Origin: Aurantiochytrium sp. KH105
Taxonomy: Eukaryota; Sar; Bigyra; Thraustochytrida; Thraustochytriidae
Direction: 5' to 3'
DNA: 64,000 nucleotides
Assembly (NCBI GenBank): GCA_003116975.1
Contig: BGKB01000035.1
Span: 434,001 to 498,000 of the forward strand
Shown piece by piece: positions 9,196-18,940 of this stretch (its first letter is position 1; each line of letters starts with the position of its first letter). The notes beneath the pieces were generated by a model, which saw nothing but the letters and a program-made list of their open reading frames with translations, made no database searches and was not told the DNA's origin. The position numbers were made by a program, and so were the translations under genes.

Positions 9196-9718
9196 TGAGA
9201 TTTCGAGTCCGTGTTGGGAAGCCAGGGAACCTCGTATTCACAAAACCAAAAACAATTCACCTTGAGAACTAACTTTGATCACATTCGCATTCACAAAAGA
9301 AATGCTTTCGGGACCCTAGAAGGATCAAACCTTGGCAAGGCGCCAGTACACGACCGCGCTGCGAACTATCCGTTGACTGAGTTTTCCCACAGTTCAATTT
9401 GCTCGAAGTTCGACTTCTCGTTGAACGGCATCACTAAGAGTCCTAGGCACACTACCGGCACCTAACCATGCTAAAGACCAAAGTGCAGCAGAATCGCCAT
9501 GCATTTGCAAGCTTGGAGACAAAGGCCCTTCGTTTCTCCTCCGCTCTTGCTCTCGCGAGGCCGGCGGTACACGCTTGCCGCTGGCGCCGGCGCTGGCGCT
9601 GGCGTGGGCGCGGGCGTGGGCGTGGGCGTGGGCATGGGCGTGGGCGCTAGCGGGAGGCGGCAACCGACATCAAGCAGGAAAGACACTGCAAGGCGTCGGC
9701 GCAAGAAAAGAAAAGTAA
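9196..9718. other. Intergenic region between co-oriented genes
   Basis: This 523-bp gap should hold the 3' end of the FAR-acyltransferase gene and the promoter of the p25-alpha gene. The first half is AT-richer; the second half carries a GC-rich hexamer minisatellite. No coding sequence is supported. Confidence 0.5.
9581..9648. repeat. (GGCGTG/GGCGCT)n hexanucleotide tract
   Basis: Alternating GGCGCT and GGCGTG units over about 68 bp. They create spurious Ala/His/Pro-repeat reading frames on the opposite strand. Confidence 0.9.
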
Positions 9719-11197
9719 ATGGACCTCTCCAAACTGAGGATGGACCCGAGACGTCTCACGTCCTCGGTACAGAAGCGGGATGGCGTATCGGGGCACAGAC
9801 GAAAAGAAGGCTCGCGAGAAAAGCCAGCTCTAGCGCCAGGGGTTAACGAAGAGGAGAGCCAAAAAGCACAGGCGTGTTATCATCAGCATGAAAATTATGA
9901 GCAGCATTCGCGGCTACAAGCAAACAATGTCCTTGACCTGACTTTACCTCCTCCACCAGCAAATCACAATTGGGCAGGCCCGCGACCATCGTCGGGATCG
10001 TACAGTGGCCCGCCACCTAAAACAATTTCGACGCAGACCGCAGGTTTCCTCTTTGTTGCACAAACCATTCGTCTTGTTCTAAAATTGTCGCAAAAACGAG
10101 CGATTCACTCTGCATTTCAACAATGGAAAACTCTCGCCAAGAATGATCAGCTTGACGCTGAGCTAGCGAGGCATGAGAAAGCTCTCGTCGGCTTGCAGCA
10201 AAGATTCGCTGCCCTTTGTGGAAACGAGATAGAAGAGGAAAAGGCGTCACCATCGCCGTCCCTTCCAGAGCTGCTCTCGGTGGCACCGCCCCCCTGGCTC
10301 CCGAACCTTGAGGTTGACCTACCCTTTCGAGGGCATTCGAACGCATCTCCAGCGCTCACGATCGTTAATGGCTCCGAGGTCGACTCGGAAGATAGCTGGG
10401 GGGACTTTGTCTCCTCAAAGAATCGTCTTTCATTTGATGCCACTCCAGATAATGCGACCGAGCACAGCGCCTTTTCACATCGAACAATGCTGGAAACGAC
10501 TTTTCACCGGGTGGCAAATAATTCATTGCACTTTCTCGATCAGAATGGCTGGTTGCAAGTGGCATCTGAGCATGGTTGGGATCTTCGCGGTGCTTCGCAG
10601 GCCTTTCGGCATTTTGCAAGCATGAGACATGGGCATCTTGGTCTCGATTTCGAGGCATTTACTAATGCTATTGAAATGCTTGCCTCAGATGCGCAAAGAA
10701 GCCTTGAAGACTTTTTGCTCAATACAAATGGGGAGGACAAACCTGCGCTCGTGGACACAGAGCCCAAGGTTTCGCTGAGCAGCAGCGACAGTAAGAACAC
10801 TCCACAAAACAATGCAGAAAAAATGGTGAATCAAGTCATGACGGGGCGGCAGCAGCAGGCTGCGTTGCGGTCACTCTTTCGGACATACGCTACTGTCCGT
10901 GGTAATGCATCATGTCTCACAAATGCACGCTTTGCCAAAATGTGCCGGGACTGTGGTGTTGCCGATCTCGTGCGGAGCGGGCGCTTACGGCACGCTGACA
11001 TCGACCTAGCCTTTACCAAAGCAGTGAGCAAAGCACAGAATCATCAAGTAGCAGACTTTAACACAATCTGCAGGGCTATAGGCATGTTAGGCCATCGCGC
11101 ATTTGTTTGCGCCGAGTCCGACACGCTCTCTTATTCGGATACCGGTTTTTTCCGCTTGCGAGCGCACATTATCGCCACCTCTGTCGAAGGAATCTGA
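9719..11197 (+). CDS. p25-alpha (TPPP-like) domain protein, probable microtubule/ciliary factor
   Basis: 492-aa protein. The C-terminal region (about 380-460) matches the p25-alpha/TPPP fold: FRTYA, then FAKMCRDCGV, a DIDLAFTK segment and FNTICRAIGML, in the same order and spacing as the animal FAKLCKDCGV...VDIVFTK core. TPPP-family proteins bundle microtubules and bind tubulin, and in protists they are often ciliary. A segment at about 255-320 has a comparable helix-loop pattern and could be a degenerate second copy. The first 120 residues are basic and low-complexity. The start is the first ATG in the frame. It converges on the SPEF2 gene, another axonemal protein, which fits a flagellar role. 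Partner and localisation are inferred. Confidence 0.75.
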   Translation: MDLSKLRMDPRRLTSSVQKRDGVSGHRRKEGSREKPALAPGVNEEESQKAQACYHQHENYEQHSRLQANNVLDLTLPPPPANHNWAGPRPSSGSYSGPPPKTISTQTAGFLFVAQTIRLVLKLSQKRAIHSAFQQWKTLAKNDQLDAELARHEKALVGLQQRFAALCGNEIEEEKASPSPSLPELLSVAPPPWLPNLEVDLPFRGHSNASPALTIVNGSEVDSEDSWGDFVSSKNRLSFDATPDNATEHSAFSHRTMLETTFHRVANNSLHFLDQNGWLQVASEHGWDLRGASQAFRHFASMRHGHLGLDFEAFTNAIEMLASDAQRSLEDFLLNTNGEDKPALVDTEPKVSLSSSDSKNTPQNNAEKMVNQVMTGRQQQAALRSLFRTYATVRGNASCLTNARFAKMCRDCGVADLVRSGRLRHADIDLAFTKAVSKAQNHQVADFNTICRAIGMLGHRAFVCAESDTLSYSDTGFFRLRAHIIATSVEGI

Positions 11198-11462
11198 AAA
11201 CGAACGCTTTTACATATTTATCGCTCTAATGCTCTCTCTCTCTCTCTCTCTCTCTCTCTTGACGTGTTTGCACGTATGCCGGGCGTATGAATGACGACGG
11301 AATTCCCTTTCTTTTTCCATACGTACCCATTTTGAATGCAAGGATGATTTCTTCGAACTACTTTTTGTAAAATTCGAGTCGCAAAATAAAAAACATTCTG
11401 CTCCAGGTTGAATTTACAAAACTCGGCTTCAAGTGAGTCATTGCCACACGACATATTCTTTT
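11198..11462. other. Convergent 3' intergenic region with (CT)n tract
   Basis: This 265-bp gap separates the ends of the p25-alpha and SPEF2 genes. It holds a (CT)n run at about 11232-11259 and an AATAAA at 11385-11390, a possible plus-strand polyadenylation signal for the p25-alpha gene. Confidence 0.4.
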
Positions 11463-14400
11463 TTAGTGAGTATCATACGAGAAGCAAACCCCTACGAGTT
11501 CGGTATCAGCGGCAAGCGGCTTGCAAGCCTCAACTTGCGTTGCGGCATAGAACGCCAAGGCTTCTACAGCAATTTGCTCCGCTTGAAAACGCTCCACAAT
11601 GCGAGAACGATATAAGGCACGTTGCTCAAGTGCCATTTGTGCGAGCCGCTTCGTGTGTTCTTCGAGTTTCGCCTCGATTCGATCGAGGTTCTCGAGGAAA
11701 TGTGCCCGCAGCGCGCGCACGGCACGATCGACTGCGTCGGTCTCTGCCTCACGTGGGACAGGAACGGAGTCATCTTCTTCAGCGTCCGGAGAAGAGTTGG
11801 TAGCATCCGCCAAATGAGAAGGTGACACTGCGCGAGCAATGGCAAACGCCTTTTCCACACGAGGCACCTCAGGTGCAGCATTCTTGCCCGCTTTGGCGGG
11901 AGCATCCTCAACGCCGCTAAAGATGGATGAAATGCACCCAAGCTCGGGTCTATCTCCAGGCTCGTTGCCCTGCAGCGCACTGTCCAGACGCACAAGCACC
12001 CAATGCAGCACCTGGAAACGGCTGACTTCGAGCTGAACGAGCTGAAGATACGAATCTTCTGCAAGAGCAGTCAAGGTTGGCACTGCCAGACTTTCCTCGA
12101 GTTCCTGTACGAATGCAGACAGGGTGGCATCTCGTGTGGAGGACTGCGTCCAGAGCTTGGCGACCAGATCTTCAATGCGCGCATGAAGCTCTGCGCGAGT
12201 TCGAGGATCATATCGTGCGTCCTCTGCAATGCAGTTGACGCTCTCCCGAAAGCTCACGACTTCTTGAGCACGCTCTGCGTCGCTTGTGGGATCGATAAGC
12301 TTGGCATCAACCGTTGCCCGCTCTTTCAGGAAATGATCGACCCAGCGTGTACGCAAGCGCCGCATCTCAAGCAAGACATCTTCAACGCCAGAGATGTAAG
12401 CCTTGTCGCAGGTGTCGACCTCAGCAACGATTGCTCTTGCAAGTTCAGGGTCCAGCGTCTCAAGGGAAAGTGGCGGCGCTGAGTTGTCTTCCTCATGGGT
12501 TGCATCTTCCTCTTCTTCCTTGTCAGCTTTCGCAGCGCTCTTCCCCTTGCCTTTAGCAGCCTTCTTTTCTTGCTCCAGGACAGCCGCGCGATGCGCTGCA
12601 ATCTGCTCTTGGGCCACTGCGCGCACGTGGTCGAGCACAGTGGCCAGAGGGTCCGGCATGGCGAACTCTGGATCTGACGAGTTTTCGGGAGTCGCTTCAT
12701 CACCACCCTGCAACTCTTCCTTATTTTCTGTTTCGTCTTCTTTTACTCTTTCTTGTTGTTCTTCTTGCTGCTGCTGCTGCTGCTGCTTTAGGCTTTTCTG
12801 CCATGTATTGAATTTTTCGCATCGTTTCAGTATGTGTCGAACTGTCTTTTCTACGTGGCGTGAACGCCTGTTATTCTCTTCGAGGCGTAGAGTATCCGAA
12901 TCACTTTGACGTTCGTCCGAATTCTGATCCCCGTCCGCAGCTTCAGTGACTTCTTCCTTTGCAATGGGGACATTCTCCTCCTCTTCATCCTCCTCCGTCT
13001 CCTCTTCAGTTTCTTCTTGCTTGTCGACAGCCTCAGTGTCCCGCAACGCAGACGTGACGAGCTTACGAAGTTGTGAGAAGTCGACGTCGATGCCCTCGAC
13101 GTCAAAAAGTTGAGCAAAGCTCAGGACGACGCCTCGTGCTCGACCTTCGATACCTTCGCGGTATTGAGCTGCCATGTCGAGACAGGTGTCAACGTCGGCA
13201 AAGCTGAGTAGCTCGCAATAGGTGACGGGATTGTTCAAGTCCACCGCGGTCTCATCCGCATCTTGGCGGAGAACGCCTGCGGCCTTGAAAGCACGGACAC
13301 TCAGAGGAGGCACGTCAGCAATCGCAAGACTAGGCGAGGGATTGTCGTCATCGACCGCTTCTGCAGTTTCATCATTGCCGATAGCCTGTGGTGGCGTCTT
13401 AGGTCTAGCTCGAGCATCGAGGGCCTCGAGCCAATCGGTGGTAAGGCGGCGACACTTTTCTAAATGTGCTTGCCGCTCGGCGAAAGCCTTCTCGCTGGCC
13501 TCTCGATCAAGCTTTTGCTGTAACTTTCTCTCCACGCTGGTCTCGAGGAGCGCAAAAATGGAATCTGACAAGCATCCAGTCGTCTCGAAACTTTCAAAGA
13601 CTCCGAATGGGGTGTACCATGACGCGACCTCTGGCAAGTTCTCTTCGGTGATATAGACTTGCGGAGCTACGCGAAATCGCTCACTCGCATCAGCAAGAGT
13701 GTTCGCCGCTGCTTTTCGAAAGGTGGCGGCGCGTTCACACTTGAGATGAAGGACAATGTCAAGGCCTCCGGCATCAAGTCCTTGAAATTGACTCGGATCC
13801 ACAGGACGGGGCGCGTCACAGGGCAGCGACAGAGCAGGCTGGGGCTGGTACTCGCACGCCTCAACATCCTTTCCGCTGAGTCGCGCCTCAAGAAGGCGAG
13901 CTTGCGCGCGATTAAATGGAAAGCCATCCATGACCCAGCCTTGGCATGTGTGGACTTGGCCAGATGAGTGGTGCAAGAGGTTGATGACGACTTGCTCGGT
14001 GTGATCTCCAAAGACACACTCAAAGTAGCTTTGGAATTCTTCCCAGGTGATACGACCGTCCATGTTGAAGTCCATTTGCGCAAAAGCCTCAAGAGCTTCG
14101 GCTTCGATGTCACTCTGCGACTTGCCTTCGCAGTGCGCGCGCATGGTGGCCTTTAGGAGCTCTTGCGCATCGAGATCTCCAGAGCCATCGAGATCCCAAA
14201 AGTCAAAGAGCTGGCGCAGGCGATCAAGTGCCGTCACGAATGATACTCGAGGCTGAGATCCGACAGCAGCCCGGGCGTGTGAAGATCGTTGTACCGCAAT
14301 GTCCTGAGCCTCCGCGTCAAGCTCAAGACGCTGAATCGCTTGCACGCACGCTTCTACATAGTCCTCATCCGAGTAGCTTCCGTCTGCAAGCTTGTTCACC

Positions 14401-16154
14401 TTGCCTTTGGAGACAAAGGTTCGCATAAAGGCCTCGGGCTGCAAAATACGTAGACCAAAGCGTGCTGCAATACGAATCGCCATTGCAGTCTTGTGCGCGA
14501 ACGGAGGCCCGAGAAGAGCAAGCTGCAGCCGAAAGCGCCGACTTACTGCAGGAATGGGCGCGGGTGGAGCAGGCTGCGAGGTGATACGAAGAGGCACGAG
14601 AAGATTTCCCACCGCGCATCGATCGGATGTGCGATCCACTCCAGCCCAGAGTCGATTGTCTTCCAGGTAATCGTCTACTTCCGCGTCCAGCCTCGCAGGA
14701 TTTTGGACAAAGTCAACTTTTGTTTCCGTGATTGTCTCAGGCATGCCTGTGGAAGTGCCTTCACGGCGCCTTGCGTCAATTTGAGCCAAGGTAAGGTCGA
14801 CGAGATCGAGGGCAATTCGCTTGCAAGTTCTCTGTGCGTCTGCATGTGCAGCGCCTCTCACGGAATCCCGCAGCGCTGTGATTTGCGTTTCGAACCACAT
14901 TGCGTTTTTCTCGACGCGCAAATCACGATCGGCGAGCACCTCGAGGCGCCTTTGCTCGAATCTTTTGGCTTCCAGACGCTCTTGTTCATCATCCATTTGC
15001 TCTCGGTGCTTTCGATTGGCACGAATGACGCTTTCAAATTTGTCCTGTTCTGCAAGTGCGTCTGTCAGGGCCTGCTCGGCCCTGGATGAGCGTAACAGAG
15101 AAGATTGCAAATGCTCGATGCGCCGTTCGTGGAGAATGTTCTTGGTTTCGAGCCGCATCTGGTCCAAAAAGCGAACGCGACGACCTTCGCGCGCTTCCTG
15201 CTCTTCGCGGGACGATTGCCGACGAAGGCGATGCTCTCCAACGCTTTGGGCATTGTTGGACGTGTCTGGATGGCCAAGGCCACCATTCACAATGGCCATG
15301 TCGCGCCGGTGCGCTTCGACGCGCTGCTCCATCTGGGAAATTTCCTCAATGGTGAGCTGGCGGTCTGCTTCTTTAGCCATGACCTTTGCGTCAAGCTGCT
15401 TTTGAATCTTTCGCGACTCATGACGCGCGCGAACCTCGTCAATATACTTGCGCCTCCGCTGATTTTCGGTCCAAATGCCGATTCCCTTTTCATTCCAGTC
15501 ATTCAGGTATTCAAGTTCTGCCTTTTTATCCATCATTCGACGCCGTCGAATTTCGTTAAAGTACATGGCAAGCGTGTCGCGATCATTTTGCTTGCAAAAC
15601 TCAATGTAGGCGTCTTGCCGAGCACGCTCGTCGTAGAAGGGCTGAAGGTGTTTTTCCATATCGACCTGGTTCTGACTGGTGATCTGCTGTCGCAGCGTCT
15701 TGACGAAGACGTCGCTCTTGGCATTGTCGTAGCTCGGCTTTCTTGTGTGCGCGGGAAGATTGGTGAGCGCAATGAAATTGCCGGGCATGAAGCCTTCGTC
15801 CCGGTGCCGGCCCACCTCCACGGTGATCTGCTTGAGCGCCTTGCGAACTTTGTAAAGCACATCAAAGCAGGTCTTGTCATCGCCGTTGATCATGCGCAGC
15901 GCAACGCGTGCGTCAAAGTTTTTCACATTGAGTCGGGTGAGCGTGCGCTCGATGCGGATGAAGTTTGCAACCTTTTTTTGTACGCGTTGGCTGTCGTGAA
16001 ATTCATCAAAGTCGTCCTGCTGGTTGTGGCGATATAGCAGCTCGCCTAGGAGGTAGCCACTGGAAAAAGCGCTGCCGAGGCTCTCGCTGGCGCCGCCAAC
16101 GCGCTTCGTGAGCTGCACCTCATCATTGAGCCAGTCCTGCAAGAGGCGGCTCAT
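11463..16154 (-). CDS. SPEF2: Sperm flagellar protein 2 / central-pair protein CPC1
   Basis: 1563-aa single-exon axonemal protein, a component of the C1b projection of the central-pair apparatus that regulates flagellar beating. Residues 1-110 form the CH-like SPEF2/CPC1 N-terminal domain. A long charged coiled-coil region (about 150-480) follows, then an adenylate-kinase-like domain. Its P-loop reads GPPFAHKT (549-556), with His where the usual second Gly sits, and the usual DGFPR motif reads DGFPF (743-747). Two canonical EF-hand loops (653-664, and from 695) lie between these motifs, suggesting Ca2+ control. The C-terminal third is acidic and coiled-coil with a short poly-Gln near 1122-1129. 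Length is within the family range (about 1.8 kb-residue animal orthologs are longer). The altered nucleotide-binding residues suggest weak or absent kinase activity, which is an inference. Confidence 0.9.
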   Translation of the reverse strand: MSRLLQDWLNDEVQLTKRVGGASESLGSAFSSGYLLGELLYRHNQQDDFDEFHDSQRVQKKVANFIRIERTLTRLNVKNFDARVALRMINGDDKTCFDVLYKVRKALKQITVEVGRHRDEGFMPGNFIALTNLPAHTRKPSYDNAKSDVFVKTLRQQITSQNQVDMEKHLQPFYDERARQDAYIEFCKQNDRDTLAMYFNEIRRRRMMDKKAELEYLNDWNEKGIGIWTENQRRRKYIDEVRARHESRKIQKQLDAKVMAKEADRQLTIEEISQMEQRVEAHRRDMAIVNGGLGHPDTSNNAQSVGEHRLRRQSSREEQEAREGRRVRFLDQMRLETKNILHERRIEHLQSSLLRSSRAEQALTDALAEQDKFESVIRANRKHREQMDDEQERLEAKRFEQRRLEVLADRDLRVEKNAMWFETQITALRDSVRGAAHADAQRTCKRIALDLVDLTLAQIDARRREGTSTGMPETITETKVDFVQNPARLDAEVDDYLEDNRLWAGVDRTSDRCAVGNLLVPLRITSQPAPPAPIPAVSRRFRLQLALLGPPFAHKTAMAIRIAARFGLRILQPEAFMRTFVSKGKVNKLADGSYSDEDYVEACVQAIQRLELDAEAQDIAVQRSSHARAAVGSQPRVSFVTALDRLRQLFDFWDLDGSGDLDAQELLKATMRAHCEGKSQSDIEAEALEAFAQMDFNMDGRITWEEFQSYFECVFGDHTEQVVINLLHHSSGQVHTCQGWVMDGFPFNRAQARLLEARLSGKDVEACEYQPQPALSLPCDAPRPVDPSQFQGLDAGGLDIVLHLKCERAATFRKAAANTLADASERFRVAPQVYITEENLPEVASWYTPFGVFESFETTGCLSDSIFALLETSVERKLQQKLDREASEKAFAERQAHLEKCRRLTTDWLEALDARARPKTPPQAIGNDETAEAVDDDNPSPSLAIADVPPLSVRAFKAAGVLRQDADETAVDLNNPVTYCELLSFADVDTCLDMAAQYREGIEGRARGVVLSFAQLFDVEGIDVDFSQLRKLVTSALRDTEAVDKQEETEEETEEDEEEENVPIAKEEVTEAADGDQNSDERQSDSDTLRLEENNRRSRHVEKTVRHILKRCEKFNTWQKSLKQQQQQQQEEQQERVKEDETENKEELQGGDEATPENSSDPEFAMPDPLATVLDHVRAVAQEQIAAHRAAVLEQEKKAAKGKGKSAAKADKEEEEDATHEEDNSAPPLSLETLDPELARAIVAEVDTCDKAYISGVEDVLLEMRRLRTRWVDHFLKERATVDAKLIDPTSDAERAQEVVSFRESVNCIAEDARYDPRTRAELHARIEDLVAKLWTQSSTRDATLSAFVQELEESLAVPTLTALAEDSYLQLVQLEVSRFQVLHWVLVRLDSALQGNEPGDRPELGCISSIFSGVEDAPAKAGKNAAPEVPRVEKAFAIARAVSPSHLADATNSSPDAEEDDSVPVPREAETDAVDRAVRALRAHFLENLDRIEAKLEEHTKRLAQMALEQRALYRSRIVERFQAEQIAVEALAFYAATQVEACKPLAADTELVGVCFSYDTH

Positions 16155-17304
16155 GGTGGCGACCGCTCCCCGCGAAGAACCTTCGAGACGACGACGCGAC
16201 TCTGGCAGACGCGACTCTGTCAGACAGCCTTGCGATCGCTTTGCCTCTCAAGAGCGCTCTTGTCCTGACTGATCCGTGCCCATTAATCAATCAAGCGAAG
16301 AATCCAGCAATCGAGCAAGCAATCGAGCATTCAATCGTGCGATCAATCGTGCAATCAAGCAATTGATTAATCGGGCAATCAATCCGTCGGCGCAACCTTG
16401 TTTACTATCGTAAAGCGTGCTAGAAAAGTAAAGTAAATTAGGCAACCAAGCAAGCAAGAAGCGACCGCGAAGGCACGATAAGCGTCGCGTATAGATTGCG
16501 TAATACCAGAATAAAGCCATATAAAATATGATATAATTATAAAAATTACAAAGTCTGGTATTTTGTGTCTCAACGGATAGCTTGCTCTTGTGGCAAAGGT
16601 GAAGATGATAATGTTTTGGAGCGGTTGGGCGGCCGCACAGAAATTGTCAAGAATTGGTCGGCTCGTTGGACGACATGACGTATCAGCTGCAGCAGTGACT
16701 CCGCCAAGACTCGAGCACCCCCCACTCAAAACGAGGTGTCCTTTTGGTCGCTCGAAAAGGAGAAATGCGGTTACTTTTTGGATAACAAACACAGTATAGG
16801 TGGGAAGTGAGCCTGGGATTCCGTTGGCTGCGGCTACTGACTTTGATGGCCGTGGTGACTCCTCAGCAGCGAGTGTGAAGGTCATGGTTTAACCTTTACA
16901 CAGTCAGAGAGCATCCTGAGTTCTTTTCACTCTTGCCAATTGACCAACTGTGAAAACAAGGGGCGCCCAGGGCGAGTCCAACAAGCGTGTTTTGAAACGT
17001 ATGCGGGAGAAATGTGGAGTCTGGAAATCTCGAGCGTAGGGACGCAACCAAATCTGCAACGCGGAGCAAAGGCCATCCTTGGTATTAAAAAGGAAGACTC
17101 TCTCGAGTGAACACGAAAGCAAGAGAGCGAGCGAGAAGGTGACCTGGACCCTAACGAGGAGGATACCAACAAGCACTTTGTAGGTGGGTCTATCACTGCC
17201 ACGACCTCTTTCCTTTCTTCGGGACAGAAACTGCGCTTCCACGGGAAAGAATCGCCGGCGTGATTCGAAGGTGATCAAGTTCCTGAGAATCGCCTCGAAA
17301 CAAA
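16155..17304. promoter_or_regulatory. Divergent intergenic region
   Basis: 1.15 kb between the SPEF2 start (-) and the first 7TM-like gene (+). It contains an imperfect AATC-type repeat at 16282-16390 and AT-rich sequence to about 16560. ORFs in it (for example 168 codons at 16379-16885, minus) lack recognisable domains and are not annotated. Confidence 0.45.
16282..16390. repeat. Imperfect (AATC)n tract
   Basis: Degenerate 4-bp period sequence of AATC, AGCA and ATCG units just upstream of SPEF2. Its divergence suggests an older microsatellite. Confidence 0.75.
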
Positions 17305-18447
17305 ATGAACGCCTGGATGGAACTCTGCGCCGAAAAGGGCCACGGGACGTGGAACTCAACCTCGAATCGCTGCGAATGCGACGAGTGGTGGTCTGGGAAA
17401 ACCGACATGCTTAACTTCGACGGTTATGCATGCCTAACATACGAGCCTGTGAACGTGGCAATTTGGTGTCTCCCGTTGATCGCCATTACAATATTGCAGG
17501 TGCGCATTGTCAAGGCGTTTCGGACGCAGATCCCAGCATTTTGGAAAATGCGAGCTCGACAAGCCAAGCGAGGTATAAAGCTCAGGTGGTGGCAGCACAA
17601 GCCGCTGCGGCTCGTGCTTATCGCTCAGATTTCCCCCATTCTCATCTTCTTTGCGGTACCTTTCAAGGTAGCCTTGCACGAAAACCGGGTGGTGGGTTAT
17701 GACGTGCACATGTCCGTAGCATTTTTTCTTGCCGCTGGAATCCAATTTGTGGGCAATGTTATGGCAGAAGAAGTTGCACTCGGGGCTCTTTTACAGGGAT
17801 TTGCAGGGTCAAACGGAAAGGAGGTGGAGAGGATTCAGCGGCGCATGTTTCGCACTGCATACTTTGCCATTTTTATCTATTGTTGTCTTTCTCTTCCAAC
17901 CTATTTCACGGGCGCTATTGAAGGCAAGCCATACAGGTTTCCATACGATTCGGAGATGCGGTATATGCTCATTATTCGCAACTTTGGCATGGTCTCGTAT
18001 CTTTTGTGGATGGCACTTTTGGCGAAACAAACCACATCGCAGACCGCGCGCTTGCTCGCATTTCATACCTCAACTGCCACAAGCGAGAAGACGCGAGAAG
18101 TTAACGAGATTTTAAATCACCTTCGCGGGTCTGCAAAGGCCAAGATGAAGACTGCGGTGATGGCGGCTCTGATTTATGGCACCTTTTCGATCAAGCCGCT
18201 TTGGCCCTTTCAGGGCATACCGATGGCATTTTTGCTCTTTAAAGTTGCCTCTTCCCGCGCACATTACATTTGCGATTTTATGGGTTCGTCGAGACGAGGG
18301 GCTTATAGTAGTGCAGCGCAGTCGGTGGTTCCTGAAGGCGAACGTGCTTCGCAGACTGCCGTCACAGATGGATCGGTCATTGCTGCCCAGACAGACGGCT
18401 CGGTAACAACTGCTCCAGCACATGGATCCATCGTTGCTGAGCAATGA
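17305..18447 (+). CDS. EGF-like/7TM family protein, copy 1
   Basis: 380-aa membrane protein I do not recognise. The short N-terminus holds a Cys-rich, partly eroded EGF-like tail ending CECDEWWSGKTD, then about seven hydrophobic segments at about 45-65, 98-121, 130-155, 186-206, 217-240, 290-310 and 313-332. The loop between segments 5 and 6 is long and basic; the tail carries TDGS-type Ser/Thr repeats. No signal peptide precedes the Cys-rich tail. Shared with the two neighbouring copies: the (D/E)xWW(S/T)G(K/R)xD signature, GYDVxxSV-like and (N)xxAE segments between the middle helices, and (R/P)YMLIIRN before segment 5. A GPCR-like topology is an inference; a channel or transporter is possible. 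The start is the ATG at 17305. An upstream exon cannot be excluded. Confidence 0.7.
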   Translation: MNAWMELCAEKGHGTWNSTSNRCECDEWWSGKTDMLNFDGYACLTYEPVNVAIWCLPLIAITILQVRIVKAFRTQIPAFWKMRARQAKRGIKLRWWQHKPLRLVLIAQISPILIFFAVPFKVALHENRVVGYDVHMSVAFFLAAGIQFVGNVMAEEVALGALLQGFAGSNGKEVERIQRRMFRTAYFAIFIYCCLSLPTYFTGAIEGKPYRFPYDSEMRYMLIIRNFGMVSYLLWMALLAKQTTSQTARLLAFHTSTATSEKTREVNEILNHLRGSAKAKMKTAVMAALIYGTFSIKPLWPFQGIPMAFLLFKVASSRAHYICDFMGSSRRGAYSSAAQSVVPEGERASQTAVTDGSVIAAQTDGSVTTAPAHGSIVAEQ

Positions 18448-18940
18448 TTAATAACAAGATGCGTCTGTGTGGGCGTGTGTTCATTGTGTGTTTGTCTTTT
18501 CCCCATTCCTCTTCATTTTGGGATGACTCGTTCTCAAAGACTTTTTGCCGATTTGCCCAATGATTTGCCCGTTACATTTTTTTATCCGAGTACCTCAGGC
18601 TTTGAGGTATTAGTATTAGGCCTAATATTAAGTACTTCATAGAACCCGTGTCCTGACAGTGCGTCATTGCACTGGCAACTTCAAAAACGTAAATAGATGA
18701 CGAGCTTGAATCTGTGCGTAAAGAATAAAGGAAAGTCGATTTCTATTTTTTATTTTATAAAATGTCGAGCTATCAAAGCATTGGCGAGTCAAAATGCATC
18801 TGCCTGTGACTGTAACAGTGAATTGACCGCTCATAAAATTGGAAACTTTTTTTCTTTCGCTGTCAAAACAACGCATCCTCGATGGCTCATTGCGACAGCC
18901 GGACGGCAAGTCGTGCAGATCACGAGATCATCTACTGAGA
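18448..18940. other. Intergenic region between 7TM-like copies 1 and 2
   Basis: AT-rich 493-bp gap, well below the GC content of the genes. The frame of copy 2 is open upstream to 18839 but lacks an ATG before 18941. It probably holds a terminator and a promoter; no other element is seen. Confidence 0.4.

Noticed and set aside
16379-16885. 168-codon minus-strand ORF with a hydrophobic stretch
   Set aside because: AT-rich composition gives Ile/Phe/Tyr runs by chance. It overlaps a degenerate AATC repeat and has no family resemblance.
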